Source: Papaver somniferum
Lineage: Eukaryota > Streptophyta > Magnoliopsida > Ranunculales > Papaveraceae
Length of the DNA stretch: 64,000 nt
NCBI RefSeq assembly: GCF_003573695.1
Contig: NC_039359.1
Span: 122,581,849 to 122,645,848, forward strand
Reading direction: 5' to 3'
Under the pieces are notes generated by a model, which was given only the letters and a program-made list of their open reading frames with translations, searched no databases and was not told the origin of the DNA. Made by a program: the position numbers and the translations under genes. How positions within the stretch are numbered: position 1 is the stretch's first letter; each line of letters starts with the position of its first letter. Positions 11,912 to 24,204 of the stretch are shown in pieces.

Positions 11912-13262
11912 GGAACTTCTATTGGTTCCTCTTGGTAAACCTGCATGGTTAGACTCATGGTGGATACTTAGAAGCAAGAAATTTGGATATTATTTTTGAA
12001 GCATACAATTCCAACCCCAAATGAGGTATCTTCCTAAAAGTTAGGTTAACAACTCTATGATAAACTACTTCAAGCTTGGGAGGATCATCATTAGATAGAG
12101 ATTCATGTAAAGGGTTAGACAAACCTTGAAAAACCTCATGTATTACCGGATCCTCGGTAGTTTTGCTGGATAATTTCGTTTCCACATCACAAGTATCATT
12201 ATTCTCGTTCAAACTCTTGTTCAACCATTCTTCATTAGTGAACCAAGTCGTCCTCATTTGAAGATAAATCAAAATCTTCCCCAAGCAAATCATCATAATC
12301 CTTATGTGTTTCATCACAAATTGACTTCTCATTCAACGTATCGACTATCTCTGAATTTGGGGTAGGGTGCACAAAGAAGTCATAATCAGCATCGCTCTCA
12401 TACACAACATAAGTCTTACCATCAATAACTTTAGTGTTTCTAGACTCAACTTCTTCCTTTTGAATAGGAGAATGATAATTATGATCATGAGTTGAGCTAG
12501 TAGCACCGTCATTATCAACATTTTTCAAGGGTTCGTCATCCTCGGAATCGTCTTCCTCGGGCTCTTCTTTATTATCCACACGGCGGCTAACCTCCATGCG
12601 TATGGCCCTAGAAATTTCTTGTAGAGTCTCTTCCATTGCTCCCTCGTCTTCCAACTGCTCATTGCTTAAATAGTTTCTTTATGTTAACATATTTCCCGCT
12701 ACTACTCATAATAGGATCTCTAGACCATGTATCTTCCCGTTAAATGGGAGAAAGATCATAAGTACGATCCGGAATAGGTCTACATACACAATCGTAAGTT
12801 TCACTTGGTACAAAACTCTCCATGTTGGGTGTTGAGTTAATCTGCTTCAATGCTTGTACTAAATGCTTAAATTCATCAAACATATGCATAAAGCTAGATT
12901 GGAACATCTGAGAAGTATAACTGTGCCCCATCCTTGTGATTGTTCACTTACATAACCATCGTAAGGTTGCTGCGATGTATGAGAATAATCACAAGGTCTT
13001 GTAGGATGGTCATCATAACCAAAATATTGGTTTTTATTATATCCCAAATATGGTTGGAAGTCATAAGAATAAGGTTGAGAGTTAAATTAATCACCATAAT
13101 ATGCATGGTTTTGTGAACCATATGCATTGCTCTCAAAAGGATTCATCTTGAAAAATACTTATGTACACAACTAGTTTAGAGACTTTCCTCTTGTTTTAAT
13201 TGTGCACACACAAAAATAATGATTAATGGTACCTGAAAAATAATGATCGACGTCCTATCAGT
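11912..13262 (-). pseudogene. Unrecognised acidic / Tyr-Gln-rich ORF remnant, probably retroelement-borne
   Basis: On the minus strand an ATG at 13146 opens a Tyr-, Asn- and Gln-rich N-terminus (MNPFESNAYGSQNHAYYG, then QPYLGYNKNQYFGYDDHP). A helical EFKHLVQALKQ stretch follows near 12870, then an acidic middle (EEPEEDDSEDDEP near 12575, YESDADYDFF near 12390). The pieces at 13146-12859, 12931-12740, 12654-12235 and 12332-11955 use three frames, so it has stops and frameshifts. It is bracketed by two copies of the SIRE LTR 5' end (gagttcgacc..agcaatgct at ~11884 and ~13263), so it was carried by, or trapped between, retroelement copies. I do not recognise the family; a gag-like spacer or a captured host gene are both possible. 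Confidence 0.4.
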
Positions 13263-15088
13263 GAGTTCGACCGAGCAATGCTCTAACAGTTCTACGCACT
13301 TAATTCCCTTGGCTGACGTCCTTTACAGCGTATTATACATAATTTACAAGAAAAATAACAAAGAAAGCATAAATAATAGATAACAAATCAAGGTGTTTTA
13401 TCCTACTATCAGACGTCAAACTAGAATGTAGTTGAGACCTAATCCACCCTCCAAGCGATTCAGTTAAAGTCGCGCTCCTTATGTATCTTGAACCCCGCAA
13501 GGTTCTACCCACTTAATTCCCTTAGATGACGTCCTTTACAGCCAAAGAGTTTCTTCAGCCAAAGTGAAGACTTTTGATACCAATCTGCCTCTAACGGATA
13601 AGCCTATTTGATTTTCGTTTAGATCAAAGATCAAGGTGTAGAAATTTGTTTGCAATATACAAAGCTAGCAAACCTCACAAATCCGGATCTACGACTCCCG
13701 GAGATCATCCTGGATTCTTAACCACCTCTTAAGAACAATCTTCGAAAGACCAACTAAGATCAGTCTTTAGATATCTATCTTGAGGAATCACAGAGTTTGA
13801 GAAGAAGAGAACTTTGTGATTACTATCTATCTTACCTGAAAGAGATTATAAAAACCTCGATAACAGAAAAACAAGATCATGATACATGAACTATCAAGGT
13901 AAAGATATTTGGACCTGGATTCACGAATCCCCAAAACGAATTAGTCTTTTAGTCGTAAACCTAAAAGGTCAATAATGGACGACTTTAGAATCACCTAGGA
14001 CACAAGTGTTAGGGATTGATTTTCCCAGTTGACAAAGATGTTTTATTTATAGTTTTCAAAAACCAGGGTTAGCTTAGAATTCAAGCTAATATAAATTAAG
14101 AATCAAGTAAACAATTTAGGTCTTCAAAATACAATAGAAGACTATATATACACATAGGTTCGGTTATAGAACCGTTTGGTTTGGCAAGTTAGCCAAAGAA
14201 CTGAAATCTATTTAATGTTCATTTAAACACCTAAGAAATTAATCATGATACAAACACATAAGTGATCAATGAAGTATTATAAGTGATTAAGAGATTTATA
14301 GAAATATTAAACATATTAAAATGATAAGTCTTTAAGCATTTGCTAAACATTATCGAGACAGTTGGTACAACGGTTTTCCAACCGTAGGGATTGTTCACGA
14401 GTCAGGGTGATATGGTTCATGAACCGGGTTCACCAACCCTACTAGACTACCGAACTCAGTTAACCACGATACATGAACCGGTTTTGCCAACTGCTAGACT
14501 ATTTATCCAACTTATAAAATTCAGTTCACCACAGTTCGCCAACCGGGCTCGTGAACTATTCCCAACGGAAATTGCAGTGTGCAAACTGGTTCGCCAACCT
14601 ACCCTGAGTAGAAATTTCAGTAAGTTCATATTTCTCTCCTATGATGTTTGAAACATTCCGAAGTGATACAATCATTTGCATGGGCAATTTTCAATTGATC
14701 CACAAATTAATTCATAGAACTAATATTGTTAAGGACCTTTGAACATCTAATCGCTAAATCATATTTCGATATTTTTCATAAGACAAGCTTGACTCGAAAC
14801 ATCTTCTTTGTAATTCTACTATAAGTCAAATGACATAGTCTCAATAGATAGAATGATGGTATAGTGAGTAAAATAGAATGGTTCAGTACATACATGATGC
14901 AGAAGTTCTCCAAATGTCTTCGTCGATCTTCAGTCTTCAAGGGTGATCTCTGATACTCAACTACAATTCTAACATATTTGAAACTTGACTTAGTAGACTA
15001 GAAATCAAGATATAGTTTTGATCACCTAGAATTGACAACAAGCTTGAGATGAAAAAACTTGTGGGTTCAACCGAGCAATGCTCTAACA
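13263..15088 (-). mobile_element. SIRE-like 3' LTR (reverse)
   Basis: On the minus strand the LTR starts TGTTAGAGCATTGCTCGGTT at 15088 and runs left through U3, with cggttcgccaacc-type repeats at 14390-14610, to R/U5, dissolving into duplicated fragments at 13263-13420. It abuts a polypurine tract at 15089. Sequence order is the same as the LTR at 18550-20395. Confidence 0.75.
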
Positions 15089-15100
15089 ATCTCCCCCTTT
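15089..15100 (-). other. Polypurine tract of SIRE-like element
   Basis: Reads AAAGGGGGAGAT on the minus strand directly before TGTTAGAG. This AAAGGGGGAGATTGTTAG junction is typical of SIRE/Maximus Copia elements and fixes orientation and LTR boundary. Confidence 0.85.
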
Positions 15101-16419
15101 GTCAATTTTCATGACAAAACTATTCAACACATATGGATTCAACAAATAAACTTTTCTATCTCAATCTACTATGCTTGATTTCCTTGGTTCTTCAACACAC
15201 GTCTTTAATTCTTAATACTTCAAGTTCATTTAATGTTCTGCATGTGTTCGTTCATGGACTTTGTTGTCGAAGATCCGTAGCGATAACAACTTATAAGAAT
15301 ACTCGTTTAGAGCTTTTATAGAATGAGGTCAATACACTCTACTCATTAGTCGTGATACAGAAACATAGTAATGTTACCTTCCTCACAATTCAATTGCACC
15401 ACAATTTTGAAGCAATACTACGGTGATATGTTCTCCCCCTTAGTCAATACGTACTACTTTTCCAAAATAGGTAAAACCTATAGATAATAATTCACTCCCC
15501 CTTACATGATGCTCCGTAAAGTCATATGTGATGTACTAAGATACTACTTAATAATTCTTCCCCCTTTTGTCAACAAAATTGGCAAAGGTGAAAAATTGGG
15601 ATAATCATGAGTTAGTCAAAATATTTTCAAGGATAGAGAATGCATACCAACCTTTAGTTTATACGATTTTAACCAAGAAATCTCAGGTTGAGTCAAGGAG
15701 ACATAAGGTACAAACATCTCCTATAATTTCACATGTGCACTCCCCACAAAGATATTATCATTAAGCAAAAAGAACTCTCCCCCATTTAAGTCATTCCCGA
15801 AAGAACGACAATGCGACCTTTCCTCTGATCATAAGAGATGATTTTCTTGCACTTTAAATTTATTCGCCAGTTACGAACAAAATAAATTTGTATCCAATAT
15901 TTTTCTCTCTTCTCACCAGTTACGAACAAAGAATTTAAAAATAATGATATTAATGTTAGGCACTAAGATACAATATTTTCGTGAGAAAAATCATCAACAC
16001 AAACTATTCTCTATGTCGCTTACGAACAAGAGAACAATTAGTACGATATGACTCAACATAAGAATTATAAATTCTTTAGCCATGTATGAAAGTATAGATT
16101 AAAGTTCACCACTTATTCCCTGATGGCGACACAATGAAGGAAGTATGTCGATTGCTAAAGAACATCTTACGGAATCCTGTAGCAGTTTATTCAGAAAAAT
16201 TGTGATCATATAGAGATAAAAAACTACCATTCTCATAATAGTTTACTCCTCTTTTTCAAGACTGAAAAAGCTTAACCTAAGAGAAATTATGAGATATATG
16301 TTTTAATCACCAATAATTATAGAAAAGAACAGGTCTCACAAAATAAGTAAGTTCTATGAATTTGACACGTTCAACATATTTAATTGAAAGAAACCATTCA
16401 AAGCTAAAATATCATCAAA
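15101..16419 (-). mobile_element. SIRE-like internal 3' non-coding segment
   Basis: Shares its order and long identical stretches with 20408-21620, e.g. the blocks around 15175 and 20475, and the ccagttacgaacaa repeats. No significant ORF is present. It is the region between the last SIRE ORF and the polypurine tract. It is cut near 16420 by a forward LTR. Confidence 0.65.
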
Positions 16420-18548
16420 GTTTGACGCAAGTCAAAAGATGATCATGTGAAAATCACCTGGTAACATCTTACATGATTTGTGTGAGACAGTCATTTGATG
16501 TAGACTCGGAATATTTCGTATTGATCATTCGATCACTTGAAAATCGCTTTGAAGTTAATAGTTTGTGTGAGACAGCTATTGTCGTCTTCTAAGAATGTTT
16601 CAATGATTGAAATGGGAGTTTAGAACACTTAACCATAATTGGATTATGTGCACAGTATGCGTACTTGCATATGTGTTGATCCAAGACCGGAATGTAGTAT
16701 GCATACCCGTATGCATACTGGCGAGGTCAGGTAAAGTCCGGGAGCTAAAGTATGCGTACCAGTACGCGTACTGGCGAAGTCAGTTGAAGTCTGGGTACCA
16801 TAGTATGCGTACCAGTACGCGTACTGGATTCAACTGAAACTTGGAAGTGTACGACAATATGCGTACCTGTTTGCATACTGGCGAACACAGTCCAAGTCCG
16901 GCTACTTAGATATGTGTACCCGTTTGCATGCTTGAGTGGGTTATGCTCTAAAATCGGTTTGTTCATGAACTAATACATTTATATAATAAGGAATGCAATA
17001 TTTTGCAAACTGTGGCTATAATGTTCATGGATTGATTTGAGTGAATCAAAATCGATTTTGCTTCAATTGTGTCTTGTATACTTCTATGAGAATATAAACA
17101 ATTTAACAACTCTAAAACTAGTTTCATTTGAGTCATTTGAACTAGTTATGGTTAAGATGAATATGGTTGATATGAAAGCGTTCATATGGATAACTTCGGT
17201 TAACTATTGTTGAGCCAACAAAGGTGCACATGTTTAGGTACGGTTACTCATATCTAAATGAAGCCACTTTTCATTTGTGTGTAACAAGCTAAGTTCGATT
17301 TAACGGTTGAAAGACATTAGCTTGAGTCTAATTAGGTTTTCATCTAACGGTGAATATTTAATTCTTTGTTACCAGGGTAACATTGATTGCAAACCCTGAT
17401 TTGAAGACTATATAAGGGATAACTCTAGCAACTGGGAAACCTAATCCCCGCACCTCCCGTGTGATACTAGTTGCGACTAGAGTCGATTCTCCTTTAACCT
17501 TAGGTTTTTCTAAAACCCTGTAGGTTAACGACTTGAAGACTTCATTGGGATTGTGAAGCCAGACCCAACTATTTTCTACGTAGTTGCGTGTTCTGATCTT
17601 GTCGTTTTCTATCGTGATTGAGTACTATCTTCTCTAAGATTTGCTAGATATTTAATCTCCGATAGACAAGATACAAAGTAGTCACAAACATCTTCGTCTC
17701 ATCGTTTGTGATTCCAAAATATCTTGTTTCGCTACCATACGATTAATATTATTGTGAGGCGATTGATATTTCTAGGCTGTTCGTCGGGAATATAAGTCTG
17801 GTATATCAATTGGTTCATGTTCTCCTTGATTTATCAAAAGACGGAACAAAACTCATAGGTATATCTGTGGGAGACAGATTTATCTATTCAACAGGCCTTT
17901 ATGTGTGAAACAAATTGGTTTATTAAGTCTTCGACTTTGGGTCGTAAAAACTCTTAGTTATGGATGAGATCAGCTAAGGGAATCAAGTGCGCAGAGTCCT
18001 GCTGGGATACAGAGGCGTAAGGAACGCGACTGTACCTTGATCAGTGTGAGATTGGTTAGGGCTCAACTACATTATGGTCCGAAGTGAACTTGGAGTAGGC
18101 TAATGTCTGTAGCGGCTTAATACAGTGTGGTGTTCAAATCTCGACTAGGTCCCGGGGTTTTTCTGAATTTGCGATTTCCTCATTAACAAAACTTCTGGTA
18201 TCCATGTTATTTCTTTTCCGCATTATATTTGTTTATATAATTGAAATATCACAGGTAGTGCGTGAGTTCAATCAATTGTGAATCCAACATTTGGTTGTTG
18301 ATTAAATTGATTGACACTTGGATATTGGTTTTTGATACTTTCCAAGTTATTTCTTATATTTAATCGGGCTCGCAAATTCCTATTTGTTTGATTCCAAATT
18401 GAATTGAGAAATTGAGATATAACTCTTTGATATATTTTTCTTAAGATTGAGTCTGACTGTCTAGTTGATTCTCTTGAAAGTATATCGGAGTTAGTCCATA
18501 CAGATTGCTAAGAGAAATATTGGGTGTGGTTGTTAGACCCCCGCTTTT
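16420..18548 (+). mobile_element. SIRE-like LTR, forward, 5' truncated
   Basis: Starts inside U3 (aagtcaaaagatgatcatgt; compare the reverse copy at ~5940) and contains ~60-bp U3 repeats with GTATGCGTACCAGTACGCGT palindromes (16650-16930). A TATA box (actatataaggg) is at 17408. It ends in the LTR 3' terminus gttagacccccgcttttt at 18548. It meets a reverse LTR end to end. No ORF is present. Confidence 0.75.
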
Positions 18549-18549
18549 T

Positions 18550-20395
18550 TACCAATTACAAAGATAAATAATATAATGCGGAAAAGCAAAAACACAAGAC
18601 ACCAGAAATTTTGTTAACGAAGAAACCGTAATAACTGAAAACCTCGAGACCTCGTCCAGATTGAACACCACACTGTATTAAGCCGGGAGAAGACATTATC
18701 CAACTATCAGAATTCAGACTGGAATGTAGTTGAGACCGAATACACCCTCCGAGTGATTCAGTTATAATCGCGATCCTTACGTCTCTTGAACTTCGCAAGG
18801 TTCTATACACTTGATTCCCTTAGCTGACGTTGTTTACAGCCTAAGAGTTTCTTTAGCCTAAGTGAAGACTTTTGATACCAATCCGCCTCCAACAGATAAG
18901 CCTATTTGATCAGTCTTACAACTCCCAAAGAGATCAACTAAGATCAGTCTTTAGATATCTATCTTGAAGAATCACAAAGTCTGAGACAAAGAGAACTTTG
19001 TGATTACTATCTATCTTGCCTGAAAGAGATTATGAAAACCTCGATAACAGAAATAAAGATCGGGATTTACGAGATATCAAGGTAAAGATAGTCGGACCTG
19101 GCTTCACGAATCCCCAAGCGAAGTCTTTTTAGTCGTAGACCTAAAATGTCAATAGAGGCGACTCTAGAATCAGCTAGGACACAAAGTGTCAGGGATTTAT
19201 TTTCCTAGTTGACAGAGATGCTCTATTTATAGTTTACAAAGACCAAGGTTAGCTTAGAATTCAAGTTACGATAACTTGAGAATCAAACGGACTACTTAGT
19301 TCTTCAACCTATAATAGATAGAAGACTATACACATAGGTTCTGTTACTGAACCGTGTATAATGACTGCTCGGTTTCGCAAGTTAGCACCAAAGAACAAAA
19401 ATCTATTTGATGTTCATGTAAACACCGAAGAAATTAATCATAGTTCACACACATAAGTGTTAAGTGATCAATGAAGTCTTATAAGTGTTTAAGAGAGTTA
19501 TAGCAATGTTAAACATATTAAAATAATAAGTCTTTGAGCGTTTTCTAAACATTGTTGGGACAGTTGGTACAACAGTTCGCCAACCATAGGGCTTGTTCAC
19601 GAGTCAGGGTGTTATGGTTCGTGAACCGGGTTCACTAACCCTACTAGACTACCGAACTCAGTTGACCACGGTTCGTGAATCGGGTTCGCCAACTGCTAGC
19701 CTATATATCCAACTTATAAAATTTAGTTGACCACGGGCCAATCAGGTTAGTGAATTATTCCTATCTGAAATTGCGATTTAAGAACTGGTTCACCAACCTT
19801 CATGTATTTCTATATCTCAGATTTCTATAGTTTGCAAACTGAGTTCGTCAACCTACCCTGAGTAGAAATTTCAATAAGTTCATATTTGTCTCTTATGATG
19901 TTTGAAACATTCTGAAGTGATATAATCATTTGCATGGGAAATTTCAAGTGATCCACAAATTAATCCATAAAACTAATATTGTTAACCTTTGTAAATCTAA
20001 TCTCTAAATCAAATTTCGAGATTTTTCACAAGACAAACTTGACTTGAAACATCTTCTTTGTGAATCTACTATAAATCATAGAATGATAGAATGATGGTAT
20101 AATGAGTAAAATAGAATGATAGTACAACATGTACGACATAGTCTCAATCGATAGAATGATGGTATAATGAGTAAAATAGAATGGTTCGGTATTCACATAC
20201 CTGATACAGAAGTTCTCCAAATATCTTCGTCGATCTTAAGTCTTCAAAGGTGATATCTGATACTCAACTACAATTCTAATCTATCTGAAACTTGACTTAG
20301 TAGGCTAGAAATCAAGATATAGTTTTGATCACCTAGCATTGACAACAAGCTTGAGATGGCAAAAATTGTGGGTTCAACCGAGCAATGCTCTAACA
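18550..20395 (-). mobile_element. SIRE-like 3' LTR (reverse) of the gag-bearing element
   Basis: On the minus strand it starts TGTTAGAGCATTGCTCGGTT at 20395, has U3 repeats at 19560-19850 and a TATA box (ACTATAAATAGAGC, ~19220-19233). It lacks the last ~300 bp of U5, being cut at 18550. The PPT-like run at 20396-20407 (AAATGGGGAGAT, one interruption) follows on its right, so internal sequence lies to the right. Confidence 0.75.
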
Positions 20396-21624
20396 ATCTC
20401 CCCATTTGTCATTTTTTATGACAAAACTATTCAATACATATGGATACAATAAATAAAACTTTTCAGCTCAATCCACTATGCTTGATTTCCTTGGTTCTTC
20501 AACACACGTCTTGAATTCTTCGTACTTCAAGTTATTATAATGTTTTGTATGTGTTTGTTCAACACTTTGTTGTTGAAGATACGTAGCGATAACAACTTAT
20601 GAGAAAACTCATTAGAGCTTTTATAGAATGAGGTAAACACTCTACTCATTAGTCGTTATACAGAAACATGGTATTGTTACCTTCCTCATAATTCAATTGC
20701 ACCACAATTTTGAAGCAATACTACGGTGATATGTTCTCCCCCTAGTCAATACATACTAGTTTTGAAAAATAGGTAAAACCTATAGATAATAATTCACTCC
20801 CCCTTACATGATGCTTTGTAAAAGCCATATTTATGTGGTAAGAAACAACTTAATAAATATCCCTCTTTTTGTCAACAAAATTGACAAAGGTGAAAAGTTG
20901 GATAATCATGACTTAAACAAAAGAGTTTCAAGACTAGAGAACACATACCAACCTTTAGTTTAGACGAACTCAATCAAGAAATCTCGGTTTGCGTTAGGAA
21001 GACATAAGACACAAGCATCTCCTACAATTCCACATCCGCACTCTCCACAAAGATATTATCATTAAGCACAATTTCAAAAAGATTTCCCCCATTTATGTCA
21101 TTCCCAAAAGGACGACACGAGCAACCTTACTCTAGTCGCAAGACAAGGATTTTCTTGGACTTTAAATTTAATAGGCCAGTTACAAACAAATTAAATTTAT
21201 ATCTAATATTTTTCTCTCTTCTCGCCAGCTATGAACAAAGAAGTTAAAAATAACGATATTAATGTTAGAGGCACTAAAATACAATATTTTTGTGAGAAAA
21301 ATCATCAACACGACCAGTTCTCTAAGCCAGTTACGAACAAGAGAACAATTAGTGCAATATGACTCAACATAAAAATTATAACTTCTCTAGCTATGTAGGA
21401 ACGTAGAGATTAAAGTTCACCACTTATTCCCTGGTGGCGACACAATCAAGGAAGTAAGTCGATCCCCAAAGAACATCTTACGGAATCCTATAGCATTTTA
21501 TTCACAAAAAGTGTAATCATGAAGATAAAAAACTTTCATTCTCAAAATAGTTTACTCCTCTTTTGCAAGAGTGAAAGAGCTTAAACTATGAGAAAATATG
21601 GGATATATGTACTTCGGATTTTTT

Positions 21625-23541
21625 TATCTTGTGCATCCATGCACAAGATAAGAGCGAATCATTAGCATGGGAAAGTATAAAAATAATAAAATATATGATA
21701 GAGAATGATTCTTTGTATTGGAGAATGCATTTGTAGAGAGAGAATTTCAAAAATCCGTGAATCTTTTTATTTTTCAATGCAAAGAGTCATTCTCTCTCAT
21801 ATATTTATAAGTAGAATAGCCCGGAGATTAGTCAGCAGACCAGATGATCTGTGGGCTCATCTTCTGAAAGGGAAATACTTCAAAAAAAAAAATGGAGCTC
21901 TTCTATCTAAGAAGAAATCCAAAGCATCTTGGATATGGAACTGTATCTTATAGGGTATAGAACATATAAATAAATATAGCGTATGGGAAGTGGGGGATGG
22001 CAATTCGATAAATATTCGGGAAGATAAATGGTTACCAAACAGATAAGAGATTCTGGCTAAATATGTTCTCAAAGGAACTTAAACATAACACTTGTTTCAG
22101 AGTTAATCAACTCCGAAACAAAAAAGTGGAATATTAACTTATTAAATTCTATATTTGAAAAACCTTTCGTGTAAGAAATCTTAAACATCAATCTTTACAT
22201 TACTCAAAATGGTTCTCTGAAAAAAGATAAAATCAGGTCGACATTAACTAAGAATGGAGATTTCACTGTGAAATCTCTATACGCAAAATTGCAAAATCAA
22301 TCTTCCATAACTTCTGTTCAAACAAAAAGATTTTGGAGAGGTCTATGGAGCATGGATACCTCTCAGAGAATAAATCTATTCATCTGGAAATGTATACAAG
22401 ATTCACTACCAACAAGACTGAAGCTAGGGATTGACACAAAGTGTGTTTTCTTTCAACAAAAAGAAGAATCAACTTTCCAGTTATTCTCTGATTGCGCTTA
22501 TGCCAAAGCAGTTTGGAAATTATAGCCATTTCCTGTACATGTAGTTTTCTCTAACCCTATCTCTCATAATATCTCTTTCTTAGATATCTATAATGTATGG
22601 AGAGAAGGTGAGCTCAATTCTATCTCTATATCCCTAGCAGCAACTAAGTGCTGGTTTATTTAGAAAGAACGTTGCCTTAGAGTGTTCGAAATAAAAACAG
22701 GTCCCCATGAACAATTAGCTTTAGACATCTCAAGACATTATGATTACTGGCATCCAGTGAAACACACCACAGAAACCAATAAATGTAGTAATACATCGCA
22801 TTCTCAGGATATTTGGAATCTTCCAAGTACTAAAACTTTAAAAATAAACTATGATGCCTCTTGGATCTCTGCTAAACCTAGTGCAGGTTTTGGTTTCATC
22901 TTACGCATTTGGACAGGTACCTTCATAGGAGAAGGAATGGGAAGATACAAGACTTCATCAGCTGAAGAAGCAGAAGTTCTAGCTCTGCTGAAGACAACAA
23001 AATGGGTCATTACAAATAAATTGCAGAATCTAGTCATCGAAGGAGACAACAAAACAACTATTAGGTATCAACAAGAACAAGACACATTAATCAGCTGGCA
23101 AAGTAAGGAAATCTTAGATGAAGTTAAGAAGCAAGCAACACAACTGGTATCTTTGGAGGTTTTCAGTTTATCAACAGAAAGAAAAACAAGGTAGCAGATC
23201 TTCTTGCAAGGAAAGGAAGAAAAGAAGCATCTACTGGTTCAAGATTTCATGATCCACCTCAGTTTTTAATTCCTTCAATAGCTTATGACACTATCAAAGC
23301 ATATGAAATATATAATCTAAATGCAAACTCATTATCTTTTCCAGTGGATGTTAATCATACAGATTCAGCCATCGGACTGCTCAACTTGAGCTCGTTCCAT
23401 ATGAGACTGAATCTGTAGATTGTTTATGCAGTAATCTATCCTTTATTTTCAAAAAAAAAATCCCTCTCGCATATTTTATTATTTTTTACACTTTATCATG
23501 CCAATGATTGGCTCTTATCTTGTGCATGAATGCACAAGATA
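21625..23541. mobile_element. MITE with hairpin termini, interrupted by a LINE
   Basis: Both ends carry a near-perfect palindrome (tatcttgtgcat, 2-nt loop, atgcacaagata; 21625-21650 and 23516-23541). Inverted homology then continues inward for ~80 bp (aagagc.aatcatt.gcatg...aataataaaatat). Without the LINE the element is ~247 bp. TA at both edges is compatible with a TA-targeting (Stowaway/mariner-like) MITE, but the palindromes make the exact edge ambiguous. It is inserted in the non-coding part of the SIRE element. Confidence 0.7.
21808..23460 (+). mobile_element. 5'-truncated LINE fragment (zf-RVT + RNase H) inside the MITE
   Basis: A short A tail (23451-23460) and a diverged ~14-bp target duplication (ctctcatatattta at 21794-21807, ctctcgcatatttt at 23464-23477) mark a 1.65-kb insertion. 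It encodes the end of a LINE ORF2: a linker with SWIWNCIL near 21930, a zf-RVT domain (RINLFIWKCIQDSLPTRLKL, 22268-22525) and an RNase H-like domain (INYDASW, then EAEVLALL and VIEGDNKT, 22682-23194). Several stops and frame changes make it a dead copy. It belongs to a different subfamily from LINE A. Confidence 0.85.
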
Positions 23542-23812
23542 ACAAAACCTAGTCACCAACAATGATGGCATATAACAATTTCACAAAATAAGCGATACAT
23601 ATATATAACCATGAAAATTAGGTATTGCAAGTCATCTTTCAAAATAACCATGAAGACTAGGTATTGCAAGTCATCTTACAAAATAAAATTTAATTAATAA
23701 ACTTTAACTATGGAAGATGCAAATATTTGGAATAGCTAATGTAGCACATAAAAACTACTCCAAAAACTAGTGTTCCTCCCTCAATGATAAGAACAAAAAT
23801 TCCTACAAGGAG

Positions 23813-24204
23813 TTAACTAGTAAAAAGATCTTTGATGAAAACTTGATTAATCTCGAACCCTTCATCATCAACAAACATTGGAACATAAGGTTTATGAAGA
23901 AGAGCATTAGATCCTTCAAAGTTGTTTGGTTGTTGTTTGACAAGTGCTTCGTGAATCTCCAAAGATTTCTGCTGGATGTTTTTAAGACCTTGCACTTCCA
24001 TCTTGGTCTCTTAAGCTCTTCAAGAATATTTGCAAACCTTTGCTGATTTGAGCAGTTGTCCCTAGGTTTCTTCACATTCTTCATTTTTCTCTTAAAAAGT
24101 GGATCTTTCTCCTTAGGAACAGTAAACTCAACACTTTTCGCTGTAGAATCGACAACCATAGGTAGAGAAGGTACATCAAAAAAAATCATACTTGAGGATA
24201 CCAC
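23813..24204 (-). pseudogene. 3' ORF remnant of the SIRE-like element (env-like position)
   Basis: Minus-strand ORF from an ATG at 24204: charged N-terminal part (VPKEKDPLFKRKMKN), a predicted helical stretch, then a +/-1 frame change near 24000 into a frame ending NQVFIKDLFTS. It lies between gag and the PPT, where SIRE/Maximus elements carry an extra ORF after pol that has been called env-like. There is no visible signal peptide or membrane segment in what remains. It could instead be the C-terminal tail of a longer gag-pol reading. The function is not recognised. Confidence 0.4.

Noticed and set aside
11693..11977. Minus-strand ORFs with a long Phe run
   Set aside because: The Phe run is the antisense of the LINE A poly(A) tail.
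15133..15764. Short plus-strand ORFs in the SIRE internal segment
   Set aside because: The element is on the minus strand and its sister copy at 20.4-21.6 kb does not keep these frames open.
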